Shown in pieces: positions 1-9,259 of a DNA stretch of 64,000 bases (the stretch's first letter is position 1; each line of letters starts with the position of its first letter). A model generated the notes under the pieces. The model searched no databases, was not told where the DNA came from, and saw nothing but the letters and a program-made list of their open reading frames with translations. The translations under genes and the position numbers were made by a program. Source of the DNA: Bacillus sp. ISL-34 (lineage in GTDB: Bacteria > Bacillota > Bacilli > Bacillales > DSM-1321); NCBI RefSeq assembly GCF_018613325.1, contig NZ_JAGGQJ010000003.1, forward strand, positions 144,498-208,497. Reading direction: 5' to 3'.

Positions 1-2
1 CT

Positions 3-485
3 CCTTATTTGCAGGAAATCAGTCACCATACTTCTTGCACGGTCCTTTTTTCCGTTTGGACATATGATGGACCAATCACGGCAAAAATATGGAATTCCAA
101 CCAAAACTTGAACATTGGGGCACAGTTAGGTACGCGACTTCCGCCATCATCCTCTTCCGGAAAGGTATTCACTGTATTTCAGGATCCTTCCTTGACGGCG
201 GAATGGATTGAAAAAGATCGTAATGTTACAGGCTCGTTCCTTAAGGAAACAAATGAATATGATGAAATTCGGAAATACAAAATAGCTTTTGCAAAAGAGC
301 CCCTTGTACCATCCGTTTCCTCCATGTCCATTCCGGTTTTTAATTATAATTCGGAATTATTGGGAGCGATCACTGCCGTTGGGTTCACCGAGAGCATTCC
401 TGATCATTATGAAGATCCTTTAAGCCACTATTTAAGGAAGAGCTGTTTGGAAATCTCGAATATATTCGGTTATTCCGCTGAATAG
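3..485 (+). CDS. IclR-family transcriptional regulator, C-terminal part (5' end outside window)
   Basis: The reading frame is open to the left window edge, so only about the last 160 residues are seen. They resemble the effector-binding domain of IclR-type regulators: a first strand region reading SCTVLFSV, a central GTRLPPSSSSGKVF stretch matching the ligand loop (usually xPLHxTAxGKAxLA), and a late SMSIPVFNYNSELLGAIT strand typical of the family. The DNA-binding HTH would lie upstream and is not visible. A TTG at base 9 could be read as a start but sits inside the domain, so I treat it as an internal Leu codon. Ligand and target genes cannot be inferred. Ends just before a bidirectional terminator. 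Confidence 0.7.
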   Translation, partial: PYLQEISHHTSCTVLFSVWTYDGPITAKIWNSNQNLNIGAQLGTRLPPSSSSGKVFTVFQDPSLTAEWIEKDRNVTGSFLKETNEYDEIRKYKIAFAKEPLVPSVSSMSIPVFNYNSELLGAITAVGFTESIPDHYEDPLSHYLRKSCLEISNIFGYSAE

Positions 486-488
486 AAA

Positions 489-532
489 AAAAGCAGGAAA
501 AAGGATGGCGATCATTCCTTTTTCCTGCTTTT
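489..532. terminator. Bidirectional Rho-independent terminator
   Basis: Long inverted repeat (AAAAGCAGGAAAAAGGA paired with its complement) lying between the convergent IclR-type gene and yjzC. A/T runs on both flanks let it serve either strand. Confidence 0.8.
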
Positions 533-539
533 AGATGTT

Positions 540-719
540 TCATGGCTTCCGCTTATATGTCCATATCCGGTTATGATTGGATGTTTCAGGAAAAGAATCC
601 CCTGCATCAAGCTTTACCATTTTCGGATTCACTACCGTGCTGCCCGTTTCACCGATTTCTACGTAGGTCCCATTATTAGGTGCCTTCTGACCTGGCTTAA
701 ATTGACGATTTTGCCCCAT
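540..719 (-). CDS. yjzC: YjzC family small protein
   Basis: A 59-residue protein beginning MGQNRQFKPGQKAPNNG and ending in KRKP, which matches the YjzC family by motif and length. The ATG chosen is preceded by AAAGGGGTG seven bases upstream; longer upstream in-frame starts lack this and lengthen the protein beyond the family norm. Function is unknown. In B. subtilis yjzC lies directly beyond argF, as here, although it is separated from argF by the argF terminator, so it is likely its own transcription unit. Confidence 0.85.
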   Translation of the reverse strand: MGQNRQFKPGQKAPNNGTYVEIGETGSTVVNPKMVKLDAGDSFPETSNHNRIWTYKRKP

Positions 720-803
720 AGATTTCACCCCTTTACATGCTTTCCCTGTTATTATTACCAGGTTCCTTCCTTTCATGTCAGAAAAATTAGGAAAGCGGCT
801 TGA

Positions 804-847
804 ACCAAAAAAGGCGCCTGCTCAGAGAGCGGACGCCTTTTTTGGTT
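804..847 (-). terminator. Terminator of the arginine operon
   Basis: Stem AACCAAAAAAGGCG / CGCCTTTTTTGGTT around an 18-base loop, immediately after and slightly overlapping the argF stop codon on the minus strand. Confidence 0.8.
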
Positions 848-1805
848 AAGACATTAAGTCCACCAGGACCGCCTTTTGGGCATGCAGACGATTTCCGGCT
901 TGGTGGAAAACGACGGAATTAGGTCCATCGATGACTTCAGCAGTTACCTCTTCCTCCCGATGTGCAGGCAGGCAATGCATGAATAAATAATCTTCTTTAG
1001 CAAGTTTTACTAGCTCACCATTGATTTGATAATCTTTAAAAGCTTCTAAGCGGATACCATTCTCGATTTCCTGCCCCATGGAGGTCCAAACATCGGAATA
1101 GACGATATCCGCATTTTTTATGGCTTCCGAAGCTGAAGTTGTCACCAAAATTTCACTGCCTGTCTCTTCTGCCACTTTTTTAGCATAGGCGACGACCTTT
1201 TCATCAGGTTTGTAGGCGTCAGGACACCCAATGGAAAAATCCATTCCCATTTTTGCACAGCCTACCATCAATGAATTGGCAACATTATTGCCATCACCGA
1301 TATAACTCATCTTCAAGCCTTTTAGCTCCCCTTTTATCTCGATGATCGTCAAGAAGTCAGCAAGCACCTGACAAGGATGTGCAAGATCTGTTAACCCATT
1401 TATGACTGGGATAGAAGCATTTTCTGACAATTCCAGGATCTTTTCATGCTCGAAGGTACGAATCATGATGCCATCAATATATTCAGAAAGGACTTTTGCA
1501 GTATCGGAAATGGTTTCACCACGTCCAATTTGCAAGTCATTGCCACTTAGGAACAATGCGTGTCCGCCAAGCTGCATCATGCCTACTTCAAAAGAAACAC
1601 GGGTACGGGTAGACGATTTTTCAAAGATCATCCCCAGCGTTTTCCCTTTTAAAGGCGTATATTCTTCACCGGCTTGCAATTTGCCTTTAATGGTCTGCGC
1701 CAGTTTTAACAAATCTGCAATTGCCGTTGGTGTAGACTCTTTCATGGTCAAAAAGTCTTTTCCATTTAAAATCTTCGCTTGTGTCGGTGCCGTCATTGAA
1801 CTCAT
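846..1805 (-). CDS. argF: Ornithine carbamoyltransferase
   Basis: Converts ornithine plus carbamoyl phosphate to citrulline in arginine synthesis (cytosol). 319 residues. The carbamoyl-phosphate loop FEKSSTRTRVSFE, the HPCQ motif (GLTDLAHPCQVLAD), and the C-terminal MHCLPAHREEEV loop (HCLP, ornithine side) are all present and intact. The start ATG is preceded by AAAGGAGTG; an upstream in-frame start would add 12 residues and lacks a comparable site. The start overlaps the carB stop by four bases (ATGA), so it is probably translationally coupled and is the last gene of argCJBD-carAB-argF, as in B. subtilis. Confidence 0.97.
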   Translation of the reverse strand: MSSMTAPTQAKILNGKDFLTMKESTPTAIADLLKLAQTIKGKLQAGEEYTPLKGKTLGMIFEKSSTRTRVSFEVGMMQLGGHALFLSGNDLQIGRGETISDTAKVLSEYIDGIMIRTFEHEKILELSENASIPVINGLTDLAHPCQVLADFLTIIEIKGELKGLKMSYIGDGNNVANSLMVGCAKMGMDFSIGCPDAYKPDEKVVAYAKKVAEETGSEILVTTSASEAIKNADIVYSDVWTSMGQEIENGIRLEAFKDYQINGELVKLAKEDYLFMHCLPAHREEEVTAEVIDGPNSVVFHQAGNRLHAQKAVLVDLMS

Positions 1806-4800
1806 ACGTGTGACACTCCTTTCGAATATGGTACAAGCCATTCCTGAAGCGAGGTAACCCCTGGATCAGCATTTTCTAACGATTGTAGATAGGCCTTGAA
1901 CGTCTCTTCTTCCGTAAATGCAAGCAGTCGGTATTTCGCTGCAAGTAACCTTAGCTTCTTATCTTCCTCCGTTGTTCCATATGCCAAAACGACCGCCGCA
2001 TTTCCTTCATTTAACCATTTATCAAAATCTGAATTCCCCAATGTTAAACCGGCTTCTTTGATTTGCACTAACAAATCTTCACTTAATTGGACTGATTCTG
2101 ATTGATAAACACCTGTAGTATGTTTAGCTTTTTGAGCATGGAACACTTTTGTCAACGCTTCATTTACCGTTTCTCCGATGGCGATTCCTTCACCTGTTGA
2201 TTTCATTTCCGGACCTACCTTCGAATCAAGTCCGCTTAGTGCAAATGTAGAGAATACAGGATATTTGACGACAGCATATGGAATTTCTTCCATTAAGCCC
2301 GTTTTTTCGAACGCATTTGACAATGAATATTTCCCAAGCAATATTTTTGTCGCTATTTGGACCAAGGATACATCGGTCACTTTACTGATGATTGGAATTG
2401 TCCGACTTGCACGAGGGTTCACTTCCAATACATATACACCATTTCCCTCAATCACGAATTGGATGTTCATAAGTCCTTTATAACCAAGTTCACTAACTAG
2501 TTTTTTAGCATAAAGGGTCATTTTATCTTTGATATCATCCGTTAAGGATTGAGCTGGCAATAATGCCATGCTATCCCCTGAATGGACGCCTGCTTTCTCT
2601 ATATGTTCGGCAATGATGGGAATGTATACATCATTTCCATCAGCAATCAAATCGATTTCGGCTTCCTTCCCTGGGATATAGGAATCAATCAACACAGGAT
2701 AGACAAGTGCCGTTCCATTAGCCATTCTATTCAACAAGCTTTCCTTGGAGCGGATGATTTCCATTCCCTGGCCGCCAATTACATAGGATGGGCGTAAGAG
2801 CACTGGAAAGCCGATTGCCTCTGCACGGGCAATTAATTGTTCTTCACCATTAGCCATTGAACCCGGTACATGGGGGATATCCAGCTTTTGAAGAAGCTGA
2901 TAAAAACGATCGCGATCTTCTAATTGATCAAGAGTATCGAAGGAAGTCCCCAACAAATTTACACCGTATTCTTCAAGGCCTTTTGCCAGGTTTATCGCAG
3001 TCTGCCCGCCAAATTGGACGATAACATCTTTTATATCTTCCGCTTCTATTACATTAAGAACATATTCAAGAGTTAACGGTTCGAAATAAAGGCGATCTGC
3101 CGTCGCAAAATCCGTGCTTACCGTTTCCGGATTATTATTGATCATGATCGTTTCAACATTTTCATCCTGAAGTGCATAAACACCGTGAACCGAACAGTAA
3201 TCAAATTCTATTCCCTGTCCGATGCGGATCGGACCGCTGCCAATCATCAAGACTTTCTTTTTATCAGTTTTTTTCTGTTCGTTCTCACCAAAATATGTTG
3301 AATAGTGATAGTTCGTATGTGATTCGAACTCTGCTGCACATGTATCAACCGTTTTGTAGACAGCCGTAATGCCTAGTGTTTTGCGGTATGCTCTCACTTC
3401 CATCTCGCTTACTTTCCATACGGAAGCAAGATAGCGGTCGGAAAAGCCCTTTTCCTTGTATATCTGCAGCTCTTCCTTTGTTACCTGATCGATTGCCTTA
3501 GCTTCAATCTCCATTTCGTAACGGATCAATGACGCAAAGGATTTAAGGAAGAAATAATCTATGGCTGTCGCTTCATGGATTTCTTCAATCGTCACACCTT
3601 TTCTAAGCATTTCAAAAATGACAAATATTCGTTCATCAGATTTTTCGGCAAGCTTTCCCCAAAGTTCAGGAACCGTTTTATTTTTCAGTGATGATAGCTG
3701 CAGTCCAATCGTTTTTAATTCCAAAGAATCGACGGCCTTTTGGACTCCCCCTTCAAAGCTGCGGTGTAAAGCCATCACTTCACCAGTCGCCTTCATCTGT
3801 GTTCCCAATTTGCGGTTGGCGGTCGTGAATTTATCGAATGGCCACCTCGGGAACTTCACCGCAACGTAGTCAAGAGCAGGTTCGAAGCTTGAATATGTGC
3901 TTTTCGTTACAGGATTGATGAGCTCCGATAAATTATAGCCGACAGCGAGCTTTGCGGCTATGCGTGCTATGGGATAACCTGTTGCTTTGGAAGCCAATGC
4001 CGATGAACGGCTGACGCGCGGGTTCACTTCTATTAAATAATATTGCTTGCTATACGGATCAAGTGCAAATTGAATGTTACAGCCGCCTATGATACCTAAA
4101 GCAGAAATGATTTTAATGGATGCGGCACGAAGCATCTGAAACTCATCGTCCGATAAAGTCTGTGATGGTGCCACGACGATCGAATCACCTGTATGGATCC
4201 CTACCGGATCGATATTTTCCATATTACAGATGGTGATGCACGTATTGTTGCCATCTCGCATAACCTCATATTCGACTTCCTTATAACCAGCTATGCTTCT
4301 TTCAATCAAGCATTGTGTAATCGGGCTTTCTTGAAGTCCACCCCGTACAAGTTCCTTAAAGCTGTCCAGTGAATCGGCAATCCCACCGCCAGTTCCGCCG
4401 AGTGTATAAGCGGGACGAACGATGATGGGGAAACCGATTTTGTCCGCAAAGGCCAACGCTTCTTCAAGTGTATGGACAATCGTACTGTCGGGAACGGGTT
4501 CACCTATTTCAAACATCAATTCACGGAACAGTTCACGATCCTCCCCTTTTTTGATGGAGTCGATCGGAGTTCCCAATAATTTGACTTTATATTTTTCAAG
4601 TACTCCAGCATCATCCAATTGATAAGCAAGATTCAATCCTGTTTGACCGCCTAATGTAGCGAGCAGGCCATCCGGCTTTTCTTTGGAAATGATCTTTTCC
4701 AGTACATCGACTGTTAATGGTTCGAAATAGACAGCATCCGCATTCATATCATCAGTCATGATCGTTGCAGGATTGTTGTTGACCAGTATGACTTTATATC

Positions 4801-4921
4801 CTTCTTCCTTTAAAGCAAGGCAGGCCTGTGTACCTGCATAATCGAATTCGGCAGCCTGCCCGATGACAATCGGCCCCGAACCAATCACTAAAATGGTCTG
4901 TATCGTGTTGTCCTTAGGCAT
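1802..4921 (-). CDS. carB: Carbamoyl-phosphate synthase large subunit (arginine-specific)
   Basis: Makes carbamoyl phosphate from ammonia (delivered by CarA), bicarbonate and two ATP. 1039 residues, two homologous ATP-grasp halves: the N-terminal half starts with IQTILVIGSGPIVIGQAAEFDYAG and the second with KVLMIGSGPIRIGQGIEFDYCS. Each carries the expected nucleotide loops (RPAYTLGGTGGG; RPSYVIGGQGME). The C-terminal allosteric part is short compared with E. coli CarB, as usual for the arginine-dedicated Bacillus enzyme. The chosen ATG has GGGAGAG upstream and lies inside the carA 3' end (8-base overlap). Location in the arg operon, rather than pyr, indicates the ArgR/AhrC-regulated isoenzyme. 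Confidence 0.96.
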   Translation of the reverse strand: MPKDNTIQTILVIGSGPIVIGQAAEFDYAGTQACLALKEEGYKVILVNNNPATIMTDDMNADAVYFEPLTVDVLEKIISKEKPDGLLATLGGQTGLNLAYQLDDAGVLEKYKVKLLGTPIDSIKKGEDRELFRELMFEIGEPVPDSTIVHTLEEALAFADKIGFPIIVRPAYTLGGTGGGIADSLDSFKELVRGGLQESPITQCLIERSIAGYKEVEYEVMRDGNNTCITICNMENIDPVGIHTGDSIVVAPSQTLSDDEFQMLRAASIKIISALGIIGGCNIQFALDPYSKQYYLIEVNPRVSRSSALASKATGYPIARIAAKLAVGYNLSELINPVTKSTYSSFEPALDYVAVKFPRWPFDKFTTANRKLGTQMKATGEVMALHRSFEGGVQKAVDSLELKTIGLQLSSLKNKTVPELWGKLAEKSDERIFVIFEMLRKGVTIEEIHEATAIDYFFLKSFASLIRYEMEIEAKAIDQVTKEELQIYKEKGFSDRYLASVWKVSEMEVRAYRKTLGITAVYKTVDTCAAEFESHTNYHYSTYFGENEQKKTDKKKVLMIGSGPIRIGQGIEFDYCSVHGVYALQDENVETIMINNNPETVSTDFATADRLYFEPLTLEYVLNVIEAEDIKDVIVQFGGQTAINLAKGLEEYGVNLLGTSFDTLDQLEDRDRFYQLLQKLDIPHVPGSMANGEEQLIARAEAIGFPVLLRPSYVIGGQGMEIIRSKESLLNRMANGTALVYPVLIDSYIPGKEAEIDLIADGNDVYIPIIAEHIEKAGVHSGDSMALLPAQSLTDDIKDKMTLYAKKLVSELGYKGLMNIQFVIEGNGVYVLEVNPRASRTIPIISKVTDVSLVQIATKILLGKYSLSNAFEKTGLMEEIPYAVVKYPVFSTFALSGLDSKVGPEMKSTGEGIAIGETVNEALTKVFHAQKAKHTTGVYQSESVQLSEDLLVQIKEAGLTLGNSDFDKWLNEGNAAVVLAYGTTEEDKKLRLLAAKYRLLAFTEEETFKAYLQSLENADPGVTSLQEWLVPYSKGVSHV

Positions 4922-5996
4922 AAGCTTTTTCTCTCCCGCTATAATCATTTATCATTTGTAAAAAGTCGTTGAATAGTAATGAACTCTCGATAGGCCCTGG
5001 ATTTGCCTCTGGGTGGTACTGGGTAGTGAAGATTGGCAAGTCTTCATGCATGAGCCCCTCAACCGTGTTATCATTCACGTTTCTGAATCTCACTTGCAGC
5101 GATGTTCCTTGAAGGCTCGGTTCATCAACCTCATAACTATGATTCTGCGAACTCATATACACCTTTTTCGTTTTCAAATCGACCACGGGCTGATTCGCAC
5201 CGCGATGTCCAAACAGCATTTTTTTTGTATTTCCACCTAAGGCAAGGGCCGTTAATTGATGACCCAGGCAGATGCCCATCGTTGGAAAATTCGTAATGAT
5301 CTTTTTAATGTTTCCTAAGAGGTATTCAAGCTGTTTTGGATCCCCAGGCCCATTTGAAAGCAAAATACCATCTGGCTTCAAGTCCTTGATTTGTTCGAAT
5401 TCAGTATCGAATGGTACGACAGAGACTCGGCAGCCTTGCTCGACCAATGAATCCAATATGGATTTTTTATAGCCGAAATCCATCATTACCACGTGCTTGT
5501 CGCCTTCCCCAAAGCTCTCTACAACCTTTGTGGATACCTCAGCAACGTGGGCTGATAAACCATTCAGGCCAGGCACTACATTGTATTTTTCTTCCGCCGT
5601 GATGACTGCCTGCATGGAACCTTCCTGTCTTATATTCTTAACGACCGCTCTTGTGTCAACATGGCTTAAAAGAGGAATGTTCCACTTGTCTAAATATTCA
5701 CCAAGTGAATATTCAGCTTGATAATGGGAATGGCTCATATTTCCTTCATATACAATCACACCGGCAACATGCGGCTTCTTACTTTCAAAATCATGTTCAT
5801 TGATTCCATAATTTCCGATCAGTGGGTATGTGAAGATGACAATCTGGTCCTTATATGAAGGATCTGTCAACACTTCTTGATATCCGGTCATTCCTGTGAA
5901 AAAGACAATCTCTCCAGTGATTGTTTTTTCAGTCGATTTAGTCAGCAGTTCCCCTTCAAAGACGGAACCATTCTCTAAATATAGATAGCTTTTCAT
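4914..5996 (-). CDS. carA: Carbamoyl-phosphate synthase small subunit (glutamine amidotransferase)
   Basis: Hydrolyses glutamine and channels ammonia to CarB. 360 residues. N-terminal CPSase small-chain domain (YLYLENGSVFEGEL, later VFFTGMTGYQEVLTDPSY) followed by a class I glutamine amidotransferase domain. The nucleophile is the Cys in MGICLGHQL, and the His/Glu pair is in TTQYHPEANPGP. The ATG after AGAGGTGAAGATC is preferred to a GTG three codons upstream that is part of the ribosome binding site. Fourth-from-last gene pair in the arg operon, between argD and carB. Confidence 0.96.
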   Translation of the reverse strand: MKSYLYLENGSVFEGELLTKSTEKTITGEIVFFTGMTGYQEVLTDPSYKDQIVIFTYPLIGNYGINEHDFESKKPHVAGVIVYEGNMSHSHYQAEYSLGEYLDKWNIPLLSHVDTRAVVKNIRQEGSMQAVITAEEKYNVVPGLNGLSAHVAEVSTKVVESFGEGDKHVVMMDFGYKKSILDSLVEQGCRVSVVPFDTEFEQIKDLKPDGILLSNGPGDPKQLEYLLGNIKKIITNFPTMGICLGHQLTALALGGNTKKMLFGHRGANQPVVDLKTKKVYMSSQNHSYEVDEPSLQGTSLQVRFRNVNDNTVEGLMHEDLPIFTTQYHPEANPGPIESSLLFNDFLQMINDYSGREKAYA

Positions 5997-6077
5997 GATC
6001 TTCACCTCTTTAGATGATGTATATTTATATATATAATAGCATAATTATTCATTTTATTCTATAAAAATTCATTGAAT

Positions 6078-7229
6078 TTAGACAGTTTGCTTTATTGCCA
6101 ATACTTTTTTAATTTTACTTATCGCCCTATCGATCTCCGATTCGGTAACTGTCAGGGATGGGAGTAAACGAAGTACTTTAGGACCTGCACTCAATACAAG
6201 TAAGCCCTCTTCTTGCAGTTCCATTAAAAACACCTGAACATCTTGTTTACATTCAATTCCGACCATCATTCCCAGACCGCGAATCTCTTTCACTTCTTCT
6301 ATGTCCTTCAATGCTTTTGCCAATTCGCTCTCAAGGTATTCAGCCTTTTTAACGGTTTCCTCTAAAAACCCTGATTGGAAAATTTCCTTTAACACGGCTT
6401 CGGCTGCTGAGACACTAACGGGATTACCTCCAAAAGTGGATCCATGACTTCCAGGATTAAAGAACTCGGACAGCTCTTCCTTCCCAATCATCGCCCCGAT
6501 TGGTAGGCCATTTCCCAGCCCCTTTGCTGAAGTGATGATGTCCGGTTGGATATTGAAATGCTGGAATGCAAATGGTTTCCCTGTACGTCCTATCCCAGTC
6601 TGAATTTCATCTATGATAAGGAGAGCTCCGTGTTCTTGGCATTTAGTTTGAATCGCATCCAGATATGATTGCTCTACAACATGGATGCCGCCTTCTCCTT
6701 GAACTATTTCAATCATTACAGCTGCCGTATTTTCATCTATGGCTGCTGTCATTGCATCATTATCATTAAATGGAACATATTCGAACGAAGCTAGCATCGG
6801 TCCGAAACCAGTCTTGATTTTATCCTGCCCCGTTGCAGCCATCGTTGCAAACGTACGGCCGTGGAAAGACTGCTGACATGTGACAATTTTGCTTTTCCCG
6901 GTAGCTTTACGTGCTAGTTTGATAGCTGCCTCATTCGCCTCAGCACCGCTGTTGGCAAAGAACACCTGACTTAAACCAGAGGCATCAGCCAGCATTTTTG
7001 CTGTCCGTTCCTGTATGGAACTTTGAAACATGTTCGATACATGCCAATATTTATTAAGCTGTTCCGTGACCGCCAATTTCACCTTTTCATGACAATGTCC
7101 AAGATTCAAAACCCCGATTCCGGATGTGAAATCCAGATACTCTTTACCTGTTGCACTCGTAATCTTCAATCCTGACGCTGTGTCAGGCTCAATGTTCCAC
7201 CTTGCATAGGTTGGAAATAAAGAACTCAT
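6078..7229 (-). CDS. argD: Acetylornithine aminotransferase
   Basis: PLP-dependent class III aminotransferase forming N-acetylornithine from N-acetylglutamate semialdehyde. 383 residues. Seen are FANSGAEANEAAIKLAR (PLP phosphate contact), IDEIQTGIGRTGKPFAF with the PLP-ring Asp, and the Schiff-base lysine in TSAKGLGNGLPIGAM. Preceded by AAGGGG; its ATG overlaps the argB TGA by four bases (ATGA). A 70-base AT-rich gap separates it from carA with no clear terminator, so argCJBD and carAB-argF are most likely one transcript. Confidence 0.96.
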   Translation of the reverse strand: MSSLFPTYARWNIEPDTASGLKITSATGKEYLDFTSGIGVLNLGHCHEKVKLAVTEQLNKYWHVSNMFQSSIQERTAKMLADASGLSQVFFANSGAEANEAAIKLARKATGKSKIVTCQQSFHGRTFATMAATGQDKIKTGFGPMLASFEYVPFNDNDAMTAAIDENTAAVMIEIVQGEGGIHVVEQSYLDAIQTKCQEHGALLIIDEIQTGIGRTGKPFAFQHFNIQPDIITSAKGLGNGLPIGAMIGKEELSEFFNPGSHGSTFGGNPVSVSAAEAVLKEIFQSGFLEETVKKAEYLESELAKALKDIEEVKEIRGLGMMVGIECKQDVQVFLMELQEEGLLVLSAGPKVLRLLPSLTVTESEIDRAISKIKKVLAIKQTV

Positions 7230-7999
7230 TGAAATACCCCTTCCTCCTGAAGAAATTTCGTACCGATAAATTGTCCGCCTTGATAAAAATGATCTTTCCC
7301 ACTAACGATCATCACTTCTTCAATCCCTTTATTCAGCACCGACAACGCTGTATTGACTTTCGGGATCATTCCCCCATGGATACTTCCATCCATGATCATA
7401 TTCTTCGTTTCCGTTTCATTCAATTCCTCAATGATCTGCCCATTCTTCAAGACCCCTTTAACATCGGTCACAAATAAACACATATCGGCCGATAGTGCCT
7501 TCGCTACTGACCCGGCAGCCATATCCGCATTCACATTTAATTTAGTGCCTTCTACGGTAGTTGAAATGGGCGTCAATACCGGACAATAACCTTTTTCGAA
7601 TAAAAGTCCGAATAATTCCGTATTGACTTGTTGTATTTCACCAACAGCTCCAAGTTTCTGTTCATCGATATAATCACCTGTAAGAATCCCGCCATCAGAG
7701 CCATTTAAACCGACTGACTTGATGCCATGAGCTTCCAATTTATGAACGAGGCTTCGGTTTGATTTGCCTGCCAGCATAAGTTCCACAATTTCCAACACTT
7801 CAGTGGTCGTTTTTCTTAACCCATCTTCAAATACAGGTTCAATTTCAAATTTTTCAAGCATTGAATTTATATCAGGGCCGCCTCCATGCACAAAGACAAT
7901 ATGGTAGCCGCGGTTTTGTAACTCTTTAACACTATTGAAAAACGAGTCCGATAACTCATTAATGATGCTGCCGCCGCACTTTATGACTAATATGTCCAT
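7226..7999 (-). CDS. argB: N-acetylglutamate kinase
   Basis: Phosphorylates N-acetylglutamate, second step of arginine synthesis. 257 residues of the amino-acid kinase family: KCGGS near the N-terminus (ATP binding), FVHGGGPDI substrate loop, GLNGSDGG, and NVNADMAAG near residue 160. An ATG preceded by AGAGGTGAAAAG is chosen; the GTG three codons earlier belongs to the Shine-Dalgarno sequence. Short length and no N-terminal helix extension suggest the hexamer-forming feedback-inhibited extension is absent, as in Bacillus. Lies 11 bases after argJ. Confidence 0.95.
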   Translation of the reverse strand: MDILVIKCGGSIINELSDSFFNSVKELQNRGYHIVFVHGGGPDINSMLEKFEIEPVFEDGLRKTTTEVLEIVELMLAGKSNRSLVHKLEAHGIKSVGLNGSDGGILTGDYIDEQKLGAVGEIQQVNTELFGLLFEKGYCPVLTPISTTVEGTKLNVNADMAAGSVAKALSADMCLFVTDVKGVLKNGQIIEELNETETKNMIMDGSIHGGMIPKVNTALSVLNKGIEEVMIVSGKDHFYQGGQFIGTKFLQEEGVFQ

Positions 8000-8010
8000 T
8001 CTTTTCACCT

Positions 8011-9243
8011 CTACGAACGATAGCTTCCGTTTATTTTCACATAATCATAGGTTAAATCGCAGCCCCATGCCGTTCCTGATTCATTACCATCTTTCAAATA
8101 TACATGAATGATGATACTCTCATTTTCTAAGTATGCTTTGGCATCTTCCTCAGAAAACATTATTGGCTCACCATCTTTAAGTACGACGATGTCACCAAAA
8201 ACGATCGTTGTTTGATCCGGATTGAATACCACTCCGCTTCTTCCCATCGCAGCAATTATTCTTCCCCAGTTTGCATCCGCTCCAAAAGCTGCCGTTTTCA
8301 CAAGATTTGACCCAACGATCGTTTTCGCCATCATCTGTGAATCTTGCTTCGTATTCATGCCATGAACATTCACTTCTATCAGTTTTGTGGCACCTTCTCC
8401 ATCCTTCGCAATTTGTTTGGCGAGATTTTCCGAAGTTTGCTTTAATAATTCCAGGAAGATGGACCATTCCGGATGGTCAGGCGTCAAAGGTTCATTGTCC
8501 GCTTCTCCATTCGCGAGCACCAACACCATGTCGTTCGTTGAACAGTCGCCATCAACCGTGATTTGATTGAATGTATCATTTGTAATGGAGGATAGTGCTT
8601 GCTGTAAATCATCCGGTTCAATTACAGCGTCCGTCGTAATGAAACCGAGCATTGTGGCCATGTTTGGATGAATCATTCCCGAGCCCTTTGCAGCACCGCC
8701 CATTTTCACGGTTTTACCGTCAATGATTGTTTCATAACCACAGCTCTTCGTTACAATATCCGTTGTTAAGATGGCTGTACCAAAAGCTTCAGCGGCTTCA
8801 GGTGTATTTTCTGGCTGCAATGACTCTATGCCTTTTCTTACTTTTTCCATTTCCATGAATTCCCCTATGACACCCGTTGAAGCAACTGCAAATGAATGGT
8901 CCTCCAAACCGAACTTTTGAGCCGCAAGCTCCCTCATTTCCTTTGCATCTTTTAAACCCTGTTCACCTGTACAAGCATTCGCACAAGCACTATTCACTAC
9001 AATGCCGTGTAGTTTTCCAGTAACGGCAATGCTGTCTTTCGTTACATTGATTGGGGCTGCTTGAACTATATTTTGTGTATAAACCGCCGCGGCTGATGCT
9101 GGGACATCGGTAAAAATGATGCCAACGTCCTTTTTAGAATAGCGTAATCCTGCATGGACACCTGATGCTTGGAACCCTTGGGGCATTAAAATGTTTCCTT
9201 CTTGAATTTGTTTGATTTCTTCAACTGGCTGTAGTGTATTCAT
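8011..9243 (-). CDS. argJ: Bifunctional glutamate N-acetyltransferase / ornithine acetyltransferase
   Basis: Transfers the acetyl group from N-acetylornithine to glutamate (cyclic pathway) and may also use acetyl-CoA. 410 residues. The autocatalytic cleavage site that separates alpha and beta chains is visible as HPNMATMLGFITTDA, where the Thr before MLG becomes the N-terminal nucleophile of the beta chain. Also intact are the oxyanion loop STGVIGEF and the C-terminal DLTYDYVKINGSYRS typical of ArgJ. The ATG follows CTTTGGAGGGAAACA. Presence of argJ explains why no argE/argA is needed in this operon. Confidence 0.96.
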   Translation of the reverse strand: MNTLQPVEEIKQIQEGNILMPQGFQASGVHAGLRYSKKDVGIIFTDVPASAAAVYTQNIVQAAPINVTKDSIAVTGKLHGIVVNSACANACTGEQGLKDAKEMRELAAQKFGLEDHSFAVASTGVIGEFMEMEKVRKGIESLQPENTPEAAEAFGTAILTTDIVTKSCGYETIIDGKTVKMGGAAKGSGMIHPNMATMLGFITTDAVIEPDDLQQALSSITNDTFNQITVDGDCSTNDMVLVLANGEADNEPLTPDHPEWSIFLELLKQTSENLAKQIAKDGEGATKLIEVNVHGMNTKQDSQMMAKTIVGSNLVKTAAFGADANWGRIIAAMGRSGVVFNPDQTTIVFGDIVVLKDGEPIMFSEEDAKAYLENESIIIHVYLKDGNESGTAWGCDLTYDYVKINGSYRS

Positions 9244-9259
9244 TGTTTCCCTCCAAAGT

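Noticed and set aside
1402..1857. 151-codon open frame on the plus strand opposite argF and the carB end
   Set aside because: Lies wholly antisense to two confident enzymes, has no ribosome site and no recognisable protein features.
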